Assembly (NCBI GenBank): GCA_019623805.1
Contig: CP053680.1
Span: 3,884,001 to 3,948,000, forward strand
DNA length: 64,000 bases
DNA from: Gammaproteobacteria bacterium (ex Lamellibrachia satsuma)
GTDB taxonomy: Bacteria; Pseudomonadota; Gammaproteobacteria; Chromatiales; Chromatiaceae
Direction of reading: 5' to 3'
Shown: one piece after another, positions 52,043 through 62,249 of the stretch
Layout of the letters: each line of letters starts with the position of its first letter
Numbering within the stretch: position 1 is the stretch's first letter
Made by a program: the position numbers and the translations under genes
The notes under the pieces: generated by a model
The model's database searches: none
What the model was told of the DNA's origin: nothing
What the model saw: the letters and a program-made list of their open reading frames with translations, nothing else

Positions 52043-54928
52043 ATGAAAGAATCAAACCAATCATTAGTCACCGGTGGTCAATTAGACCCGTTTCTCCCCC
52101 AGTTGCTCGATGCCATTAACCAGGCCACTGAGATCGATATCACCGTGGCCTTTATCCGTCAGAGTGGTTTGCAGCTTATCTTTGATGCATTGAGAGATGC
52201 AATGAGTCGCCGGGCAGTGATTCGGGTGCTGACGTCTGACTATCTGGATGTGACCGAGCCTCAAGCGTTGCGGCGGTTGATGCTGCTGGCAGAGCGTGGA
52301 GCGGATGTTCGGATCTTCTCTACTCCAGGTGATCCCAGCTTTCACATCAAGTCTTATATCTTTTTGCGTCGTGACGGTGACGATCTCTTCGATGGTTGTG
52401 CCTTTGTCGGTTCCAGCAATATCTCCAACATGGCACTGACCCGTGGTCTGGAGTGGAATCTGAGAGTGGATTACCCGGCGGATTCGGCCAAGTTTCAGGA
52501 GATCTTCTACAAATTTGAGGCGCTGTTCTCTGATTCGCGGTTATTTCCATTAACCCACGTTTGGATCGACGATTATGCGGTGCGGCGCAAGGTATCGTTG
52601 CGGGTGGTCAGCGGTGAGCCGGAAGAGGAGCCACTGCCCGCCACTCCAACCGAGATTCAGGCAGAGGCGCTGTTTGCATTGCAGGCCACTCGGATTGCTG
52701 GTTATCGGCGCGGGTTAGTGGTGTTGGCCACGGGTCTGGGTAAGACTTGGCTGGCGGCCTTTGATGTGCAACAGATCAAAGCCAAGCGAGTGCTGTTCGT
52801 CGCCCATCGGGAAGAGATTCTGATGCAGGCGGAAGATACCTTTGCTCGTATTCAGCCAGAGACGAGTCTGGGGTACTACACAGGTAGAGCGAAGGATGGT
52901 GAGGCGGATTTTGTCTTCGCCTCGATTCAGAGCCTGGGGCGGGATGAGCACCTGCGACAGTTTGCGCCGGACTGTTTCGACTATATTGTGGTGGATGAAT
53001 TCCATCATGCTGATTCGATCACCTATCGTCGTCTGATCAACTATTTCCAACCGGGTTTCATGCTTGGTCTGACAGCGACGCCGGAGCGTACTGATCAAGC
53101 GGACATACTTTCGTTGTGCGATGACAACTTGGTATTTGAGAGAAATTTTGTCGAGGGTATCAATGCGGATCTGCTATGCCCGTTCCACTACCACGGCATT
53201 CATGACAGAACCGTAGAATATACCGAGATTCCTTGGCGTAACGGGCGTTTTGACCCTCGCGATCTGAGTAATCAGTTGGCTACCTATGCTCGGGCTAAAC
53301 ATGCGCTGACAGTCTGGCGGGAACTGAGTCAGAGCCGGACCCTCGCATTCTGCGTCTCTCGTTCCCACGCAGAGTTTATGGCCGACTATTTCAAAAAGGA
53401 GGGGATTCTCGCAGCGGCTGTACATGCCGAATCAGAACTGCCACGCCACGCTGCATTGAATCAGTTGGAGAGCGGCAAGCTGGAGGTGATCTTCTCGGTC
53501 GATTTGTTCAATGAGGGAACCGACCTTCCCTCCATAGATACCGTGATGATGCTCCGACCTACCGAGTCGAAGATACTCTTCCTGCAGCAGTTGGGGCGCG
53601 GTCTGCGGATGCATGACGGTAAAGATTATCTACAGGTGCTGGATTTCATCGGTAACCACAAGGCATTTTTGAACAAGCCGGAGACCCTGTTTGGGGTGAC
53701 TTCCCTGCGTGAATTCATCCGACGGCAACTGCAGGATGACCTGCCACTGCCCAAGGGCTGTTTCGCCAACTATGATCTGGGTGTGATCGACTTTCTGAAC
53801 GAAGTGATCAAAACCCTGCCCAAGGGGATTGTTGAGATCTACGAACAGTTGATGTTGGTGGAGCAGCAGCGACCCAGCGCGGTTGAGATGTATCGTGCCG
53901 GGGTGGATTTTAAACATATCAGGCGCAATAAGAAGTTTGGCTCCTGGTTTGATTTGGTCACAGCTCGTGGAGGACTGGATGATGCACAGCAGCGAGTTTT
54001 GCAAGGCCATCGCTCCTACTTCCTTGAAGTCGAAAAGGCAGCCATGAACAAGTCGTACAAGATGGTGCTGCTGGAGGCGCTGCTGGAACTTGATGGCTTC
54101 ATTCACCCGCAGACCATCCAGGATTTGGCGATCCGTTCTGGTGAGATTCTATTGCGCCGTCAGCCATTGATGGTAATGGATCTGCCCAAGCGTTTTCAGA
54201 ATCTGGCCGAGGTTCTCGTTTCCAAATTCGGCCAATGGCTGACTTACTGGAATTCGAATCCTGTGAACGCCTTTATCGGTGGCAATAATAACCAGAGTCC
54301 ACCATTCTTTGAGATGAATGAGGACCGGTTACAGCCCAATTTTGAACTGGCAGTCGAAGATCGGCAGATCTTTCACGCGATGGTTCAGGAGTTGGCTGAT
54401 TACAAATTGGCCATGTATATGGATCGTGAGCAGCGCAACGCAGATATTGTTGCAGAAACAGGCCACGTCACCAGGATTGATACCGATGATGATTGGGATG
54501 TGATCCCATTCTATCCCAATCTCAAGATTGCCTGCGGTCACTTCAATGATGCAGATGGTGGCAATGAGACTGTAGTGAAAATAGCGCCACAGTATCGTGC
54601 AAATTCTTCACGCCATTTTATTGCTCGCGCTACAGGCAATTCTATGGATGGTGGCAGAAGTCCAATCCGCGACGGTGATTATCTCCTGCTGAAACTGGTC
54701 GATACAGAACATGCGGGTTCGATCAGCAACCAGATCATGGCGGTGGAACGACAGGATGTGAGCGGCGATGATCAATATGTCCTGCGGGTGGTGCGCAAAC
54801 GTGGTGATGGTGGCTACTATCTCCAGGCCAACAATCCAGACTACGCCGATTTCGATGCCGCAGAGGGGATGCGCCCCTTTGCCCGCTTGTGTAAGACGGT
54901 TGCTTCGGAAGAAGTTGTGAAAGTGTGA
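52043..54928 (+). CDS. PLD nuclease - SF2 helicase - S24 peptidase-like fusion protein
   Basis: This is a 961-residue multidomain protein. At residues about 10-180 lies a phospholipase-D-type nuclease domain with HIK near residue 101 and GSSNISNMAL. At about 200-560 is a superfamily 2 helicase: ATGLGKTWLA (Walker A), VVDEFHHAD (a DEFH box), LGLTATPERTDQAD, and FLQQLGRGLRMHDG (motif VI). At about 560-800 is a region of unknown function. At about 825-950 is a LexA/S24-like domain with ATGNSMDGG (Ser867) and YVLRVVRKRG. In the latter the catalytic Lys position appears to be Arg915. Such PLD-helicase proteins occur in phage defence and DNA repair; the role here is unproven. Confidence 0.85.
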   Translation: MKESNQSLVTGGQLDPFLPQLLDAINQATEIDITVAFIRQSGLQLIFDALRDAMSRRAVIRVLTSDYLDVTEPQALRRLMLLAERGADVRIFSTPGDPSFHIKSYIFLRRDGDDLFDGCAFVGSSNISNMALTRGLEWNLRVDYPADSAKFQEIFYKFEALFSDSRLFPLTHVWIDDYAVRRKVSLRVVSGEPEEEPLPATPTEIQAEALFALQATRIAGYRRGLVVLATGLGKTWLAAFDVQQIKAKRVLFVAHREEILMQAEDTFARIQPETSLGYYTGRAKDGEADFVFASIQSLGRDEHLRQFAPDCFDYIVVDEFHHADSITYRRLINYFQPGFMLGLTATPERTDQADILSLCDDNLVFERNFVEGINADLLCPFHYHGIHDRTVEYTEIPWRNGRFDPRDLSNQLATYARAKHALTVWRELSQSRTLAFCVSRSHAEFMADYFKKEGILAAAVHAESELPRHAALNQLESGKLEVIFSVDLFNEGTDLPSIDTVMMLRPTESKILFLQQLGRGLRMHDGKDYLQVLDFIGNHKAFLNKPETLFGVTSLREFIRRQLQDDLPLPKGCFANYDLGVIDFLNEVIKTLPKGIVEIYEQLMLVEQQRPSAVEMYRAGVDFKHIRRNKKFGSWFDLVTARGGLDDAQQRVLQGHRSYFLEVEKAAMNKSYKMVLLEALLELDGFIHPQTIQDLAIRSGEILLRRQPLMVMDLPKRFQNLAEVLVSKFGQWLTYWNSNPVNAFIGGNNNQSPPFFEMNEDRLQPNFELAVEDRQIFHAMVQELADYKLAMYMDREQRNADIVAETGHVTRIDTDDDWDVIPFYPNLKIACGHFNDADGGNETVVKIAPQYRANSSRHFIARATGNSMDGGRSPIRDGDYLLLKLVDTEHAGSISNQIMAVERQDVSGDDQYVLRVVRKRGDGGYYLQANNPDYADFDAAEGMRPFARLCKTVASEEVVKV

Positions 54929-55358
54929 TTCGCTACTGAAGAGCGTTGTTGTGAATGACATTAACCGCAAGTTAGCTGAATCGAGCCCAGATCAGGAACG
55001 GTGTAAATATCATGATGTGCCTGGTTCCAACCATTATTCATCTCATGATGGAGAATCCGACGGGATTATGGGGCGATCCCTGTTATCCGGTGGTTAAGTA
55101 AGTGCTGTTGCCGCTGCTCGTCACCCTAAAATTCGTCATAATTATTGGTATGGAGGGCACTCTTTAAAGAGTAAAATGAGGCGATTTCGGACCAGTGATT
55201 CGTCTAATTGACAACTCAGCGACCATTCGATACTTTGCTGGTAGGTAGAAAACGGCGTTTATTTTCCCCCTATGCTCACATTAGACTTTCTTGTCAAAAG
55301 ATTCATAATCTAAAATACAGTTCTCGGAGACCCTCCATATTTATCGCATGGTGCAGTT
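54929..55358. other. Intergenic stretch after the helicase
   Basis: In this 430-bp stretch a 48-codon open frame at 54951-55097 (+, GTG start) has no ribosome site or known pattern, and I do not call it. The promoter of the following membrane-protein gene should be at the right end. No repeat or RNA is visible. Confidence 0.4.
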
Positions 55359-57005
55359 ATGAGGAACCGACCCTTTAGGCACCTTGTCTCGCGGGATCTC
55401 ATAAGGATGTGCCTGGTACTGCTGGGTCTCCTCCTGCTCGCAGTGCCATTCCTTACAAGCGGTCCAGACATTTGGCTGGAAATCGATTGGATCGACGGCA
55501 GGAAGCTTTTTTCCATTGACGATTCGTATCGTTTTTTCGCCGCCAAGAATGCCTTCCGTGTGCCTACGATTTTCCTCTGGAATTATGTTATGCCGCTGGC
55601 ACTGTTGTTTGATGCGATAGTGGCCGCGCTGTCTTTCGACAATCTGCTCGTCATGCGATTGGGTCACGCTATCGTAGGAATACTGACTCTCGTAGTGATC
55701 GCCCGTGCCAGCCTTCGGTCCGGGTGCCACCCCATCCTGGCTGCTGCGTCCGTTCTGATTGTAGGACTGATGCCTCTCTACGTGATCCTTTCTTCCAGTT
55801 TCTACGCGGAGGGTCTCTTTGGTTTGTTGCTGGCCGTGGCTTTCATGCTCCTCATTGAGGAGAGAAACACTTTGCTGGCCATCATCGTGGGGCTGTTGCC
55901 ATTGGTCCGGCCAGAGGGAGGAATATACTGCCTTTTATTCCTGGTCTACTTCGGGCTTCGTCGAGATGCCAAACAGGGTGCACTTGTTGCTTTGCCCAGT
56001 TTGATTTACCTGGTTGTTTTTCTTCTGCTTTCGGGAGACGGGATCTCCTTTCTCGGGTGGCGACTCGAATTGAGAAACATACTGTCACCGGCACTGGGGC
56101 AACAATCCGGTCCGGGGATTTCGCTGGACCGACTGTTAAATCCACTCTGGTGCGGTCTGGCTCTAAGTTCGTTGTTGATACGCAGATACAGGAAGTGGTG
56201 GCCGATTCTCCTCGGACCCTGGGTTCTGATTGGGATACAGGCATTGACTATCACTCGAGGAATGCAGGATTTTGAGCTCAGATACCTGTTCTCTGTCATC
56301 CCCGTATTCGGGATTGCCTGGGCATTGCCGGTCCACTACTTGTTTCAGGCGGAATCCAAGTTGCGTTTCCACCAGAGTCTGATCACGTTCCTTACGGCCG
56401 CGATTTTCCTTACCACCCTGGCAGGGCACATGTTGCAGTCTGAATGGTTACGCCAACTTTACGATCAGCAGGGGTCCTCTGAGCATAATTTGGTAAAAGG
56501 GCAGGAAATAGAACGAGATCCGGGCCAGGGTCTCAAACGGTTCAACCCAAAGCCATTGCGTGCCTTCGCTGGTAGAGTCGACGCCTACGTAGATGCTCAT
56601 AAAGACGTTCAAACCATCTTCGTTGCTAATCCAGTCCCTCTGTATTTCCTCGACTTTTTGGAAAATGGGCCGCACATCGAGACCGTGTTGATTCCGCATA
56701 ACGCAAATATAACGGCCAATTCCGATGGTTATTTCTTTGGATTCAGCCTGACGACGTTGTCGTATCGCTATTTCAAGTTCGTTCCACCAAACCCTGCCCA
56801 GTCGGCCTCTGCGATGCTGATCCTCAATGATTCCGGCTACAGCCCCTTCACTCATTTGACCTTCAGCGAAAAAAACAGCCCCGACATCTCTTTAGCACAC
56901 AGTAAGAAGGGCATTGCAGCCAATATACAATCCGGGACCATGCAGGCTTTTGCAGTAACATACTCGTCCCGGGACTCTGTTCAGTGGTTGTTTCCCGATC
57001 CGTAA
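55359..57005 (+). CDS. Polytopic membrane protein, GT-C glycosyltransferase-like
   Basis: This 548-residue protein has about ten membrane spans in the first 360 residues and a soluble C-terminal part. The first extracytoplasmic loop contains an acidic IDWIDGRKLFSIDDSYRFF, at the position where GT-C enzymes (ArnT/PMT-like) hold catalytic Asp residues. A later loop has LLPLVRPEGGIYCLLFLVYF. GT-C enzymes transfer sugars from polyprenyl phosphates outside the membrane. The neighbouring GT2 gene could make such a donor. The family assignment is by architecture, not by a clear signature. Confidence 0.6.
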   Translation: MRNRPFRHLVSRDLIRMCLVLLGLLLLAVPFLTSGPDIWLEIDWIDGRKLFSIDDSYRFFAAKNAFRVPTIFLWNYVMPLALLFDAIVAALSFDNLLVMRLGHAIVGILTLVVIARASLRSGCHPILAAASVLIVGLMPLYVILSSSFYAEGLFGLLLAVAFMLLIEERNTLLAIIVGLLPLVRPEGGIYCLLFLVYFGLRRDAKQGALVALPSLIYLVVFLLLSGDGISFLGWRLELRNILSPALGQQSGPGISLDRLLNPLWCGLALSSLLIRRYRKWWPILLGPWVLIGIQALTITRGMQDFELRYLFSVIPVFGIAWALPVHYLFQAESKLRFHQSLITFLTAAIFLTTLAGHMLQSEWLRQLYDQQGSSEHNLVKGQEIERDPGQGLKRFNPKPLRAFAGRVDAYVDAHKDVQTIFVANPVPLYFLDFLENGPHIETVLIPHNANITANSDGYFFGFSLTTLSYRYFKFVPPNPAQSASAMLILNDSGYSPFTHLTFSEKNSPDISLAHSKKGIAANIQSGTMQAFAVTYSSRDSVQWLFPDP

Positions 57006-57181
57006 AAGTTTCTTAGAGTTCGCGCAAAAATAACTTTCTATTTTTCGCATCTCCTGATTTCAAGGCTTGTACGCTTTAAACACGCCAGCTCTCGCCACCT
57101 TGTGGAGTGGAATACGCATCACTAACGCCTACTCATGCGTTTGCATCAGTATGCCGGGGTCTTGCCAGGTGAAACCGGAGC

Positions 57182-58171
57182 TTATTCCAGGATTTCACGA
57201 ATCCTGTAGTGGTTGTCTGCAGCTGTGGAACGATAGAATAACGCCCCCAATTGCACGATGGCAGCTGCGCCTGCCAGGACTGTCCAGGCCAACACGGCAG
57301 CGGCTTTTTCACCCGCACCGGAAAAAGTGCCAGGTGCTTCCTCCATGGAACCGGGGGCGTGCAGGTTGTTCCCTGTTGTCAGCCTAGTGAATAGTCGGGA
57401 AAAGCTGCGTCTTATTGAAAAACTTCGCAGAAAACCTGCGCTAAAACAAAGCAAGCGCCACGCAGTGTATTCCGAGCGCCCGTGCTCTCTCTCGCTGTGC
57501 CCCACCTCTATCTGGGCAATACGAGAAGCCATCAGGGCAACTTCTGCTTTTGGTAGCCCGGGCGGCGGATTCTGAGCGAAAATCTCCATGGCCAGGACCG
57601 ACGTTACCGCGTTCAACCCGCAACCCCAGTCCCGTAAATTGACGCCTAATGCATGACCGACCAGTTGATTCACCAGCCATGACGGTCCCCTTCTGGTGAG
57701 CAGGGAGTCCCGCCGGTTGAGGCGGATACCACAGGCAAAATCGGCGCCATTGCGTATCCCTGCGACCAGGGCTGGAATATCCTCCGGATGATTTTGCAGA
57801 TCGGCATCAATGGTGACGATGATATCTCCGTTGGTTTTACTTATGGCTGCCAGGATAGCTGCACTTTGCCCGTAATTTTTGACTAGATCCAGGACCTTCA
57901 CCCGTCCTTCTACGCCGCGCAAACCAGTCAGAACTTCGTAACTGTTGTCAGTACTTCCGTCATTGGCGTAGATAATCTCGTGTTCCAATCCTGTGGCACG
58001 AAGGGTCGAAACCAGGCGTTCATGCAACTGGGGAAGTGAAGCGGCGTTGTTATAAACGGGAACAGTAATCGATAAGGTCGGGTTGTCCGGCACACCCTTG
58101 GGACGCCTGCTCCAACCCAGGTCAGATTCCTTATGAGAGATGCAGGTGGTAAGTGTACTCAGCTCGTACAT
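57182..58171 (-). CDS. Family 2 glycosyltransferase, polyprenyl-phosphate type
   Basis: This 329-residue protein has a GT-A fold catalytic domain: SITVPVYNNAASLPQLHERL, IIYANDGSTDNSYEV, ITIDADLQNHPEDIPAL with the metal-binding Asp pair, and GCGLNAVTSVLAMEIF in the acceptor region. One hydrophobic segment near the C-terminus (AAAVLAWTVLAGAAAIVQLG) anchors it. Relatives (DPM1, ArnC, GtrB) charge polyprenyl phosphate with a sugar. It overlaps the upstream acetyltransferase gene by 41 bp, so its true start may be somewhat later or the pair is translationally coupled. Confidence 0.9.
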   Translation of the reverse strand: MYELSTLTTCISHKESDLGWSRRPKGVPDNPTLSITVPVYNNAASLPQLHERLVSTLRATGLEHEIIYANDGSTDNSYEVLTGLRGVEGRVKVLDLVKNYGQSAAILAAISKTNGDIIVTIDADLQNHPEDIPALVAGIRNGADFACGIRLNRRDSLLTRRGPSWLVNQLVGHALGVNLRDWGCGLNAVTSVLAMEIFAQNPPPGLPKAEVALMASRIAQIEVGHSEREHGRSEYTAWRLLCFSAGFLRSFSIRRSFSRLFTRLTTGNNLHAPGSMEEAPGTFSGAGEKAAAVLAWTVLAGAAAIVQLGALFYRSTAADNHYRIREILE

Positions 58172-59132
58172 ACTCGAGTTTCAAGTCCTGGTAGATGCGA
58201 TGTACAGGGTAGTTGTCTATCTGGGTGTCAAATTCCGCGCACTGCCAGGACATGTCCTTTGTGTGTGTCAGTGCATATTGTAACAATCCATGGTAGTCAC
58301 CACCCCTGGAGCCACCAAGCCCGGAACCGTAGCATCCGACCCCGAAGTTCCGATATAGACTCCTATCGTAGCGAAAGGCGAGATACCCAACCACCCGTCC
58401 GTTCAATTCTGAAACCCAAATTTTATCGGCGTCTCCGTCCAAGTATTTCTCTGCCCAACGCACATAGCGCTCCACTGCGCGTTCACGAAGACTTGGGTCG
58501 GCGGAGTATCGCCCTGGATAGTGCGCGTACAGTTGGGATGTGAGTTTCAGGATCCGATCCCGGTCAAGCGGCTCGTATTCACGGTATCTGCGTGGCTTTC
58601 TGGAACGGGTGACCATCGGTTGTTTCGGTGGTTCACCGGAAGTCGGGTGATAAAGATAGGTAAGAATGGAATCTGCCATGAAGAATCCAATCTGGGTAAG
58701 CATCCGCTGTGTGTCCAAGTCAGAGGCATCGACGCGCACTGAAAGATGGTCAAAACCAGTCTTCATGAGAAGGCGTCGGAGATCTCCAGCAGTCAGATCT
58801 CCACAGAGATGGGTGATACGCCCAATTCGGCGCTTGTACAAGGCGCTGTCCCAAGGAAGATCAACGGTACGAACCAACCCGGTCGGCATCGACCCATCCC
58901 GACACCATAACAGGAGTGCCGTGGGTTCCGCCTCAAGGATGGCATCGGCAAGCGTTTTCGTGGCTTGAATCCTGGAGATAACCGGATAATTCCGATACCG
59001 ATTATACGGATAGGAGCGGGCCCAATTCTCTATGAATGCCAGATCTCTATTTTTCAGGGAAACGAGGCTCGTGGGATTTCTGTCGCCCGCAGCGGTAGAT
59101 TTCTTGCTCTCATCCGGATATTTCATCTGCAT
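58131..59132 (-). CDS. GNAT-type N-acetyltransferase domain protein
   Basis: This 333-residue protein has a C-terminal half (about 180-330) with GNAT features: IWVSELNGRVVGYLAFRYD (strands 3-4), SRGGDYHGLLQYALTH in the acetyl-CoA loop region, and QIDNYPVHRIYQDLKLEYVR, the 'N-x-x-V-x-x-I-Y-x-x-L' closing motif. The N-terminal half resembles a second, degenerate copy. In layout it recalls WecD-like sugar N-acetyltransferases. It is followed on the same strand by the GT2 gene, suggesting work on an amino sugar for a surface glycan; this is inference. Confidence 0.8.
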   Translation of the reverse strand: MQMKYPDESKKSTAAGDRNPTSLVSLKNRDLAFIENWARSYPYNRYRNYPVISRIQATKTLADAILEAEPTALLLWCRDGSMPTGLVRTVDLPWDSALYKRRIGRITHLCGDLTAGDLRRLLMKTGFDHLSVRVDASDLDTQRMLTQIGFFMADSILTYLYHPTSGEPPKQPMVTRSRKPRRYREYEPLDRDRILKLTSQLYAHYPGRYSADPSLRERAVERYVRWAEKYLDGDADKIWVSELNGRVVGYLAFRYDRSLYRNFGVGCYGSGLGGSRGGDYHGLLQYALTHTKDMSWQCAEFDTQIDNYPVHRIYQDLKLEYVRAEYTYHLHLS

Positions 59133-59210
59133 GTCTTAACAGAAGATTTTTTCTGAGCCCAATAGCTAGCGCATAATCCGGGATGCCGAAGGCGGGACAT
59201 CAAGAGATGC

Positions 59211-62200
59211 CTAGCCCTGGCTCGCGATTGTCGCAAGTACTCTTTTGACTTCCTGAGTCCAGGGTGCGAGTGCCTGATGGTTGAGTGCCTCTTCAAGCTC
59301 GCGCTTTGCCAGTTTAATAGCACCCATTTTGAAGTAGCCAAAACCCAAATGGTAGCGATACAGAGATGATTTTGGATCTCGATCCACTGCTCGCTCCAGA
59401 TAGCGAACAGCCTTTTCGGGGTTCCCGGTCTGTAAATGCACCCAACCAACTGTATCGAGGACGTTTGCTTCCTGGGGAGCCAGTTCCAAAGCTCGGTTCG
59501 CACGGGAGAGTGCGTTCTGGTGCTCACCCAGACTCAGGTAGAGTAGTGCTACATTGTTAAGCAGAGGTACGGAATCGATATTTGCAGCAAGACCTTCTTC
59601 ATATACCGCTACACTTTTCTGAACATGTCCTGATCGCTGATAAATCTGGGCAAGTGCCAAGTAATAGCGAATAACAGTCGGTTTGATACCAATTGCCGAC
59701 TTCAACAACGTCGTCGCTGTTTCTGCATCACCCTTTGCCAGCTTAATCTTTGCGAGCTGGTAGAAAGCAGGGGCCAAGCGACTTCCTTCTCGGGTAGCAC
59801 GTTCCAGGGCTGCCTCAGCCTTGCTCGTATCCTGCCGACGAGCCCAACTCATCCCAAGAACCGCGTAGGCGCGAAACTCAACATCGCCACCGGGATCGGA
59901 TCCGTTCCCCAGCCGATCCAAGACATCGTCAGCCAGCTCAATTGCGCGCCTTGTATCGCCTTTTTTAAGGTAGATGCGTGCCGTCTGTGTATGAAACAGC
60001 AACTTTCGCCGGGTTTTTGCTGCTCCTCTTTTATAGGTCTCTATCGCAGCGTCGAAGTCACCCAGAAACTCATAGGCCTCGGCGAGGGCATGGTATCGTG
60101 CCGGATCATCTGGCTTGGATTGCAGTGCCTCCACCAAAGATTCCGTTTGTATCGCCAACCGCAGCTCGGCCCTCTGTTTCTCCACTGCCTCGGCGGATAC
60201 GCCTGATTCCAAGGCGCTGTCGATATATTCCTCGGCCTTTACCTGGTCGCCGTCCGCAATATAGCTTTTCGCCAGCAAAAAGGCTGTATCCGGATCTGCC
60301 GGGCTCAAGCTGCCCTGAATCACTTCCCTCGCCAGACTGGTACTTCCGAGTTCTATCAATTCAGTGGCATATAATTTCTTAAGTACAGGGTCAGCCAGTC
60401 CAAACTGCATCTCGTGGCGTTGTAGGTAATGCACAGCCTTTTCATGCCAACCGTTCACTCTTGCCAGCTTCGCGGCCAGGCCGAGTGATTTGCGACTATC
60501 GCCGGCTTTCTGTAATCCGGTGTCGAGGGACTCGATCGCATCCGCAGCCCTGCCCAGGGATGCAAAGACCTGACTCTGCAACAGGAACCCATCGAACAGG
60601 TTGGGGTATTTGGTAATCATGATCCGGGCATACTCGAGCGCGGCCATGTGCTCGCGTTCGCGGGTCTTCAATAAGACCAACTCCCGCAGCAAGAGCTGCG
60701 CTGGGGGGGCGTCGTCCTTCGGGCCGCGGAGTACTCGCTCCGCCGCATTGAAATTTGCGGTCGCCTGATAAACCCTGCCGAGGCGGAGTCGGGTCTGCAC
60801 ATGCAGAGGGTCCTTCGTCAGGATGTTTTTCAGCTCCGCCTCCGCTTTGCTGTATTGCCCTTTTCTGAAGTATACCCCTGACAGGTTTAGACGGGCCGGT
60901 ATTGCGCCCGGATCACTTTCGAGGGCGTCCAGCAGCGCCTTTTCCGCCTCTTCAAGATCGCCTGCACTCAGCTTGGCTTGGGCCAAAAGGTTGAGCAATA
61001 ACGCCTGCAGGTTGGGGTGAAGGTCCATCCCGAGCCGGGCTTGTCGGGCTGCGCCCTCGAATCTGCCCTGTTTGAGCAGATTCGCAATCAACAGGATGCG
61101 TGCATCCAGTGCGTTTGGAGTCGTCTTGAGCGATTCCCGCAGGGCGATCTCCGATTGCTCCAGATCGCCGCCGATATAACGGTAAAGCCCCTCGAGTGCG
61201 AACTGCGCATCAGAATTCAAATCTGCGCTCTCCAACGATTTCAACAGCTCGTTTACCCCGTCTTCCCTTCGATCCTGGAGTAGATAGGCTTTTCCCAGAA
61301 GATGATGCAGTTCGGGAGATTTATTTATGGAGAGTGCCTTTTCCAGATACTCCGATGCCGCCTTTGGTTGCTCCGACCGCAATGAAATAATCCCCAGCAA
61401 CTTGAGCGCCTCGAAGAAGTTGGGGTTCAGTGTTATGGCCTCCTTCAGCCGGCGCACGGATTCCTTCGTTCGCCCTTCCTTTAGTAGCACGTATCCGAGG
61501 GTGTATAGCACCTGGGCCGATCTGGAAACATCCAATGCCTTTTCCAGAAGGTCAACCGCGGCGTGGTAGTCGGGCTGCTCCCGTCGGATCAGCGCCAGTG
61601 CCTCGAAGTAATACCCCAAGCCCTTGCTAGGGGAATCTGCAGGAATTTCTCTCGCCACGCGGGCGATGGCAGGGTAATCACGCTGCTCCATGTGGATCTG
61701 GACCAGTGCTCTGAGGGCCGTTTCCTGCTCAGGATCGATCCTGAGAACCCGCTTAAAGTAATCCACTGCCCGGGGTAAGTCATCGGTACGGCGAAATAGC
61801 AGTCCCAGTCCCAGCAGCGCTTTGGTATTGGTTGCATCACGCGCCAGGAGCGCCTGGAAGATTCTTTCAGCTTCTTTCGAGTCTCCCTTATCCAGCAGGA
61901 TGTTGGCCAACAACAATCGCAATTGGTCAGCACGAGCCGCTGGGACCAGTTGAATGGCCCGGGTGACGCTCCGCCGGGCTGAGCGCCAATCCCCAAGCCC
62001 CGCCTGCGCGTATCCCAGGATTGCCAGCATTTCACCGTCATCCGGCTTGTCCCGGAGATGGGTCTGGGCCAGTTTGAGCACTTCCCGGAAATGCCGGGTC
62101 TCCAAAAGCTGACGAATTTTCGTACTGCCGGAAAACTGCACGAAAACCGGTGGCGAGATGTAGATTGCGTGGGCTGTATTCCAGAAAACCGCCAGTTGCA

Positions 62201-62249
62201 AACATATGCCGACAACAACCGCGAGACCGAAACTCTTCTTTAATGCCAT
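59211..62249 (-). CDS. Large secreted TPR-repeat protein, PEP-CTERM-system type
   Basis: This protein of about 1012 residues starts from ATG 62249. A signal peptide (FGLAVVVGICLQLAVFWNTA) follows closely; in-frame ATG codons 22 and 7 residues earlier are possible. The rest is some 25 tandem tetratricopeptide repeats with the W/L-G-A-Y-A-P pattern, for example AILGYAQAGLGDWRSARRSV and TLGYVLLKEGRTKESVRRLK. Very long TPR proteins of this size occur next to exosortase/PEP-CTERM genes (PrsT type), and a PEP-CTERM protein gene lies next upstream. They are thought to scaffold polysaccharide export. No lipobox is seen. Confidence 0.82.
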   Translation of the reverse strand: MALKKSFGLAVVVGICLQLAVFWNTAHAIYISPPVFVQFSGSTKIRQLLETRHFREVLKLAQTHLRDKPDDGEMLAILGYAQAGLGDWRSARRSVTRAIQLVPAARADQLRLLLANILLDKGDSKEAERIFQALLARDATNTKALLGLGLLFRRTDDLPRAVDYFKRVLRIDPEQETALRALVQIHMEQRDYPAIARVAREIPADSPSKGLGYYFEALALIRREQPDYHAAVDLLEKALDVSRSAQVLYTLGYVLLKEGRTKESVRRLKEAITLNPNFFEALKLLGIISLRSEQPKAASEYLEKALSINKSPELHHLLGKAYLLQDRREDGVNELLKSLESADLNSDAQFALEGLYRYIGGDLEQSEIALRESLKTTPNALDARILLIANLLKQGRFEGAARQARLGMDLHPNLQALLLNLLAQAKLSAGDLEEAEKALLDALESDPGAIPARLNLSGVYFRKGQYSKAEAELKNILTKDPLHVQTRLRLGRVYQATANFNAAERVLRGPKDDAPPAQLLLRELVLLKTREREHMAALEYARIMITKYPNLFDGFLLQSQVFASLGRAADAIESLDTGLQKAGDSRKSLGLAAKLARVNGWHEKAVHYLQRHEMQFGLADPVLKKLYATELIELGSTSLAREVIQGSLSPADPDTAFLLAKSYIADGDQVKAEEYIDSALESGVSAEAVEKQRAELRLAIQTESLVEALQSKPDDPARYHALAEAYEFLGDFDAAIETYKRGAAKTRRKLLFHTQTARIYLKKGDTRRAIELADDVLDRLGNGSDPGGDVEFRAYAVLGMSWARRQDTSKAEAALERATREGSRLAPAFYQLAKIKLAKGDAETATTLLKSAIGIKPTVIRYYLALAQIYQRSGHVQKSVAVYEEGLAANIDSVPLLNNVALLYLSLGEHQNALSRANRALELAPQEANVLDTVGWVHLQTGNPEKAVRYLERAVDRDPKSSLYRYHLGFGYFKMGAIKLAKRELEEALNHQALAPWTQEVKRVLATIASQG

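Noticed and set aside
54951..55097. 48-codon frame after the helicase
   Set aside because: GTG start without a ribosome site and no recognisable pattern.
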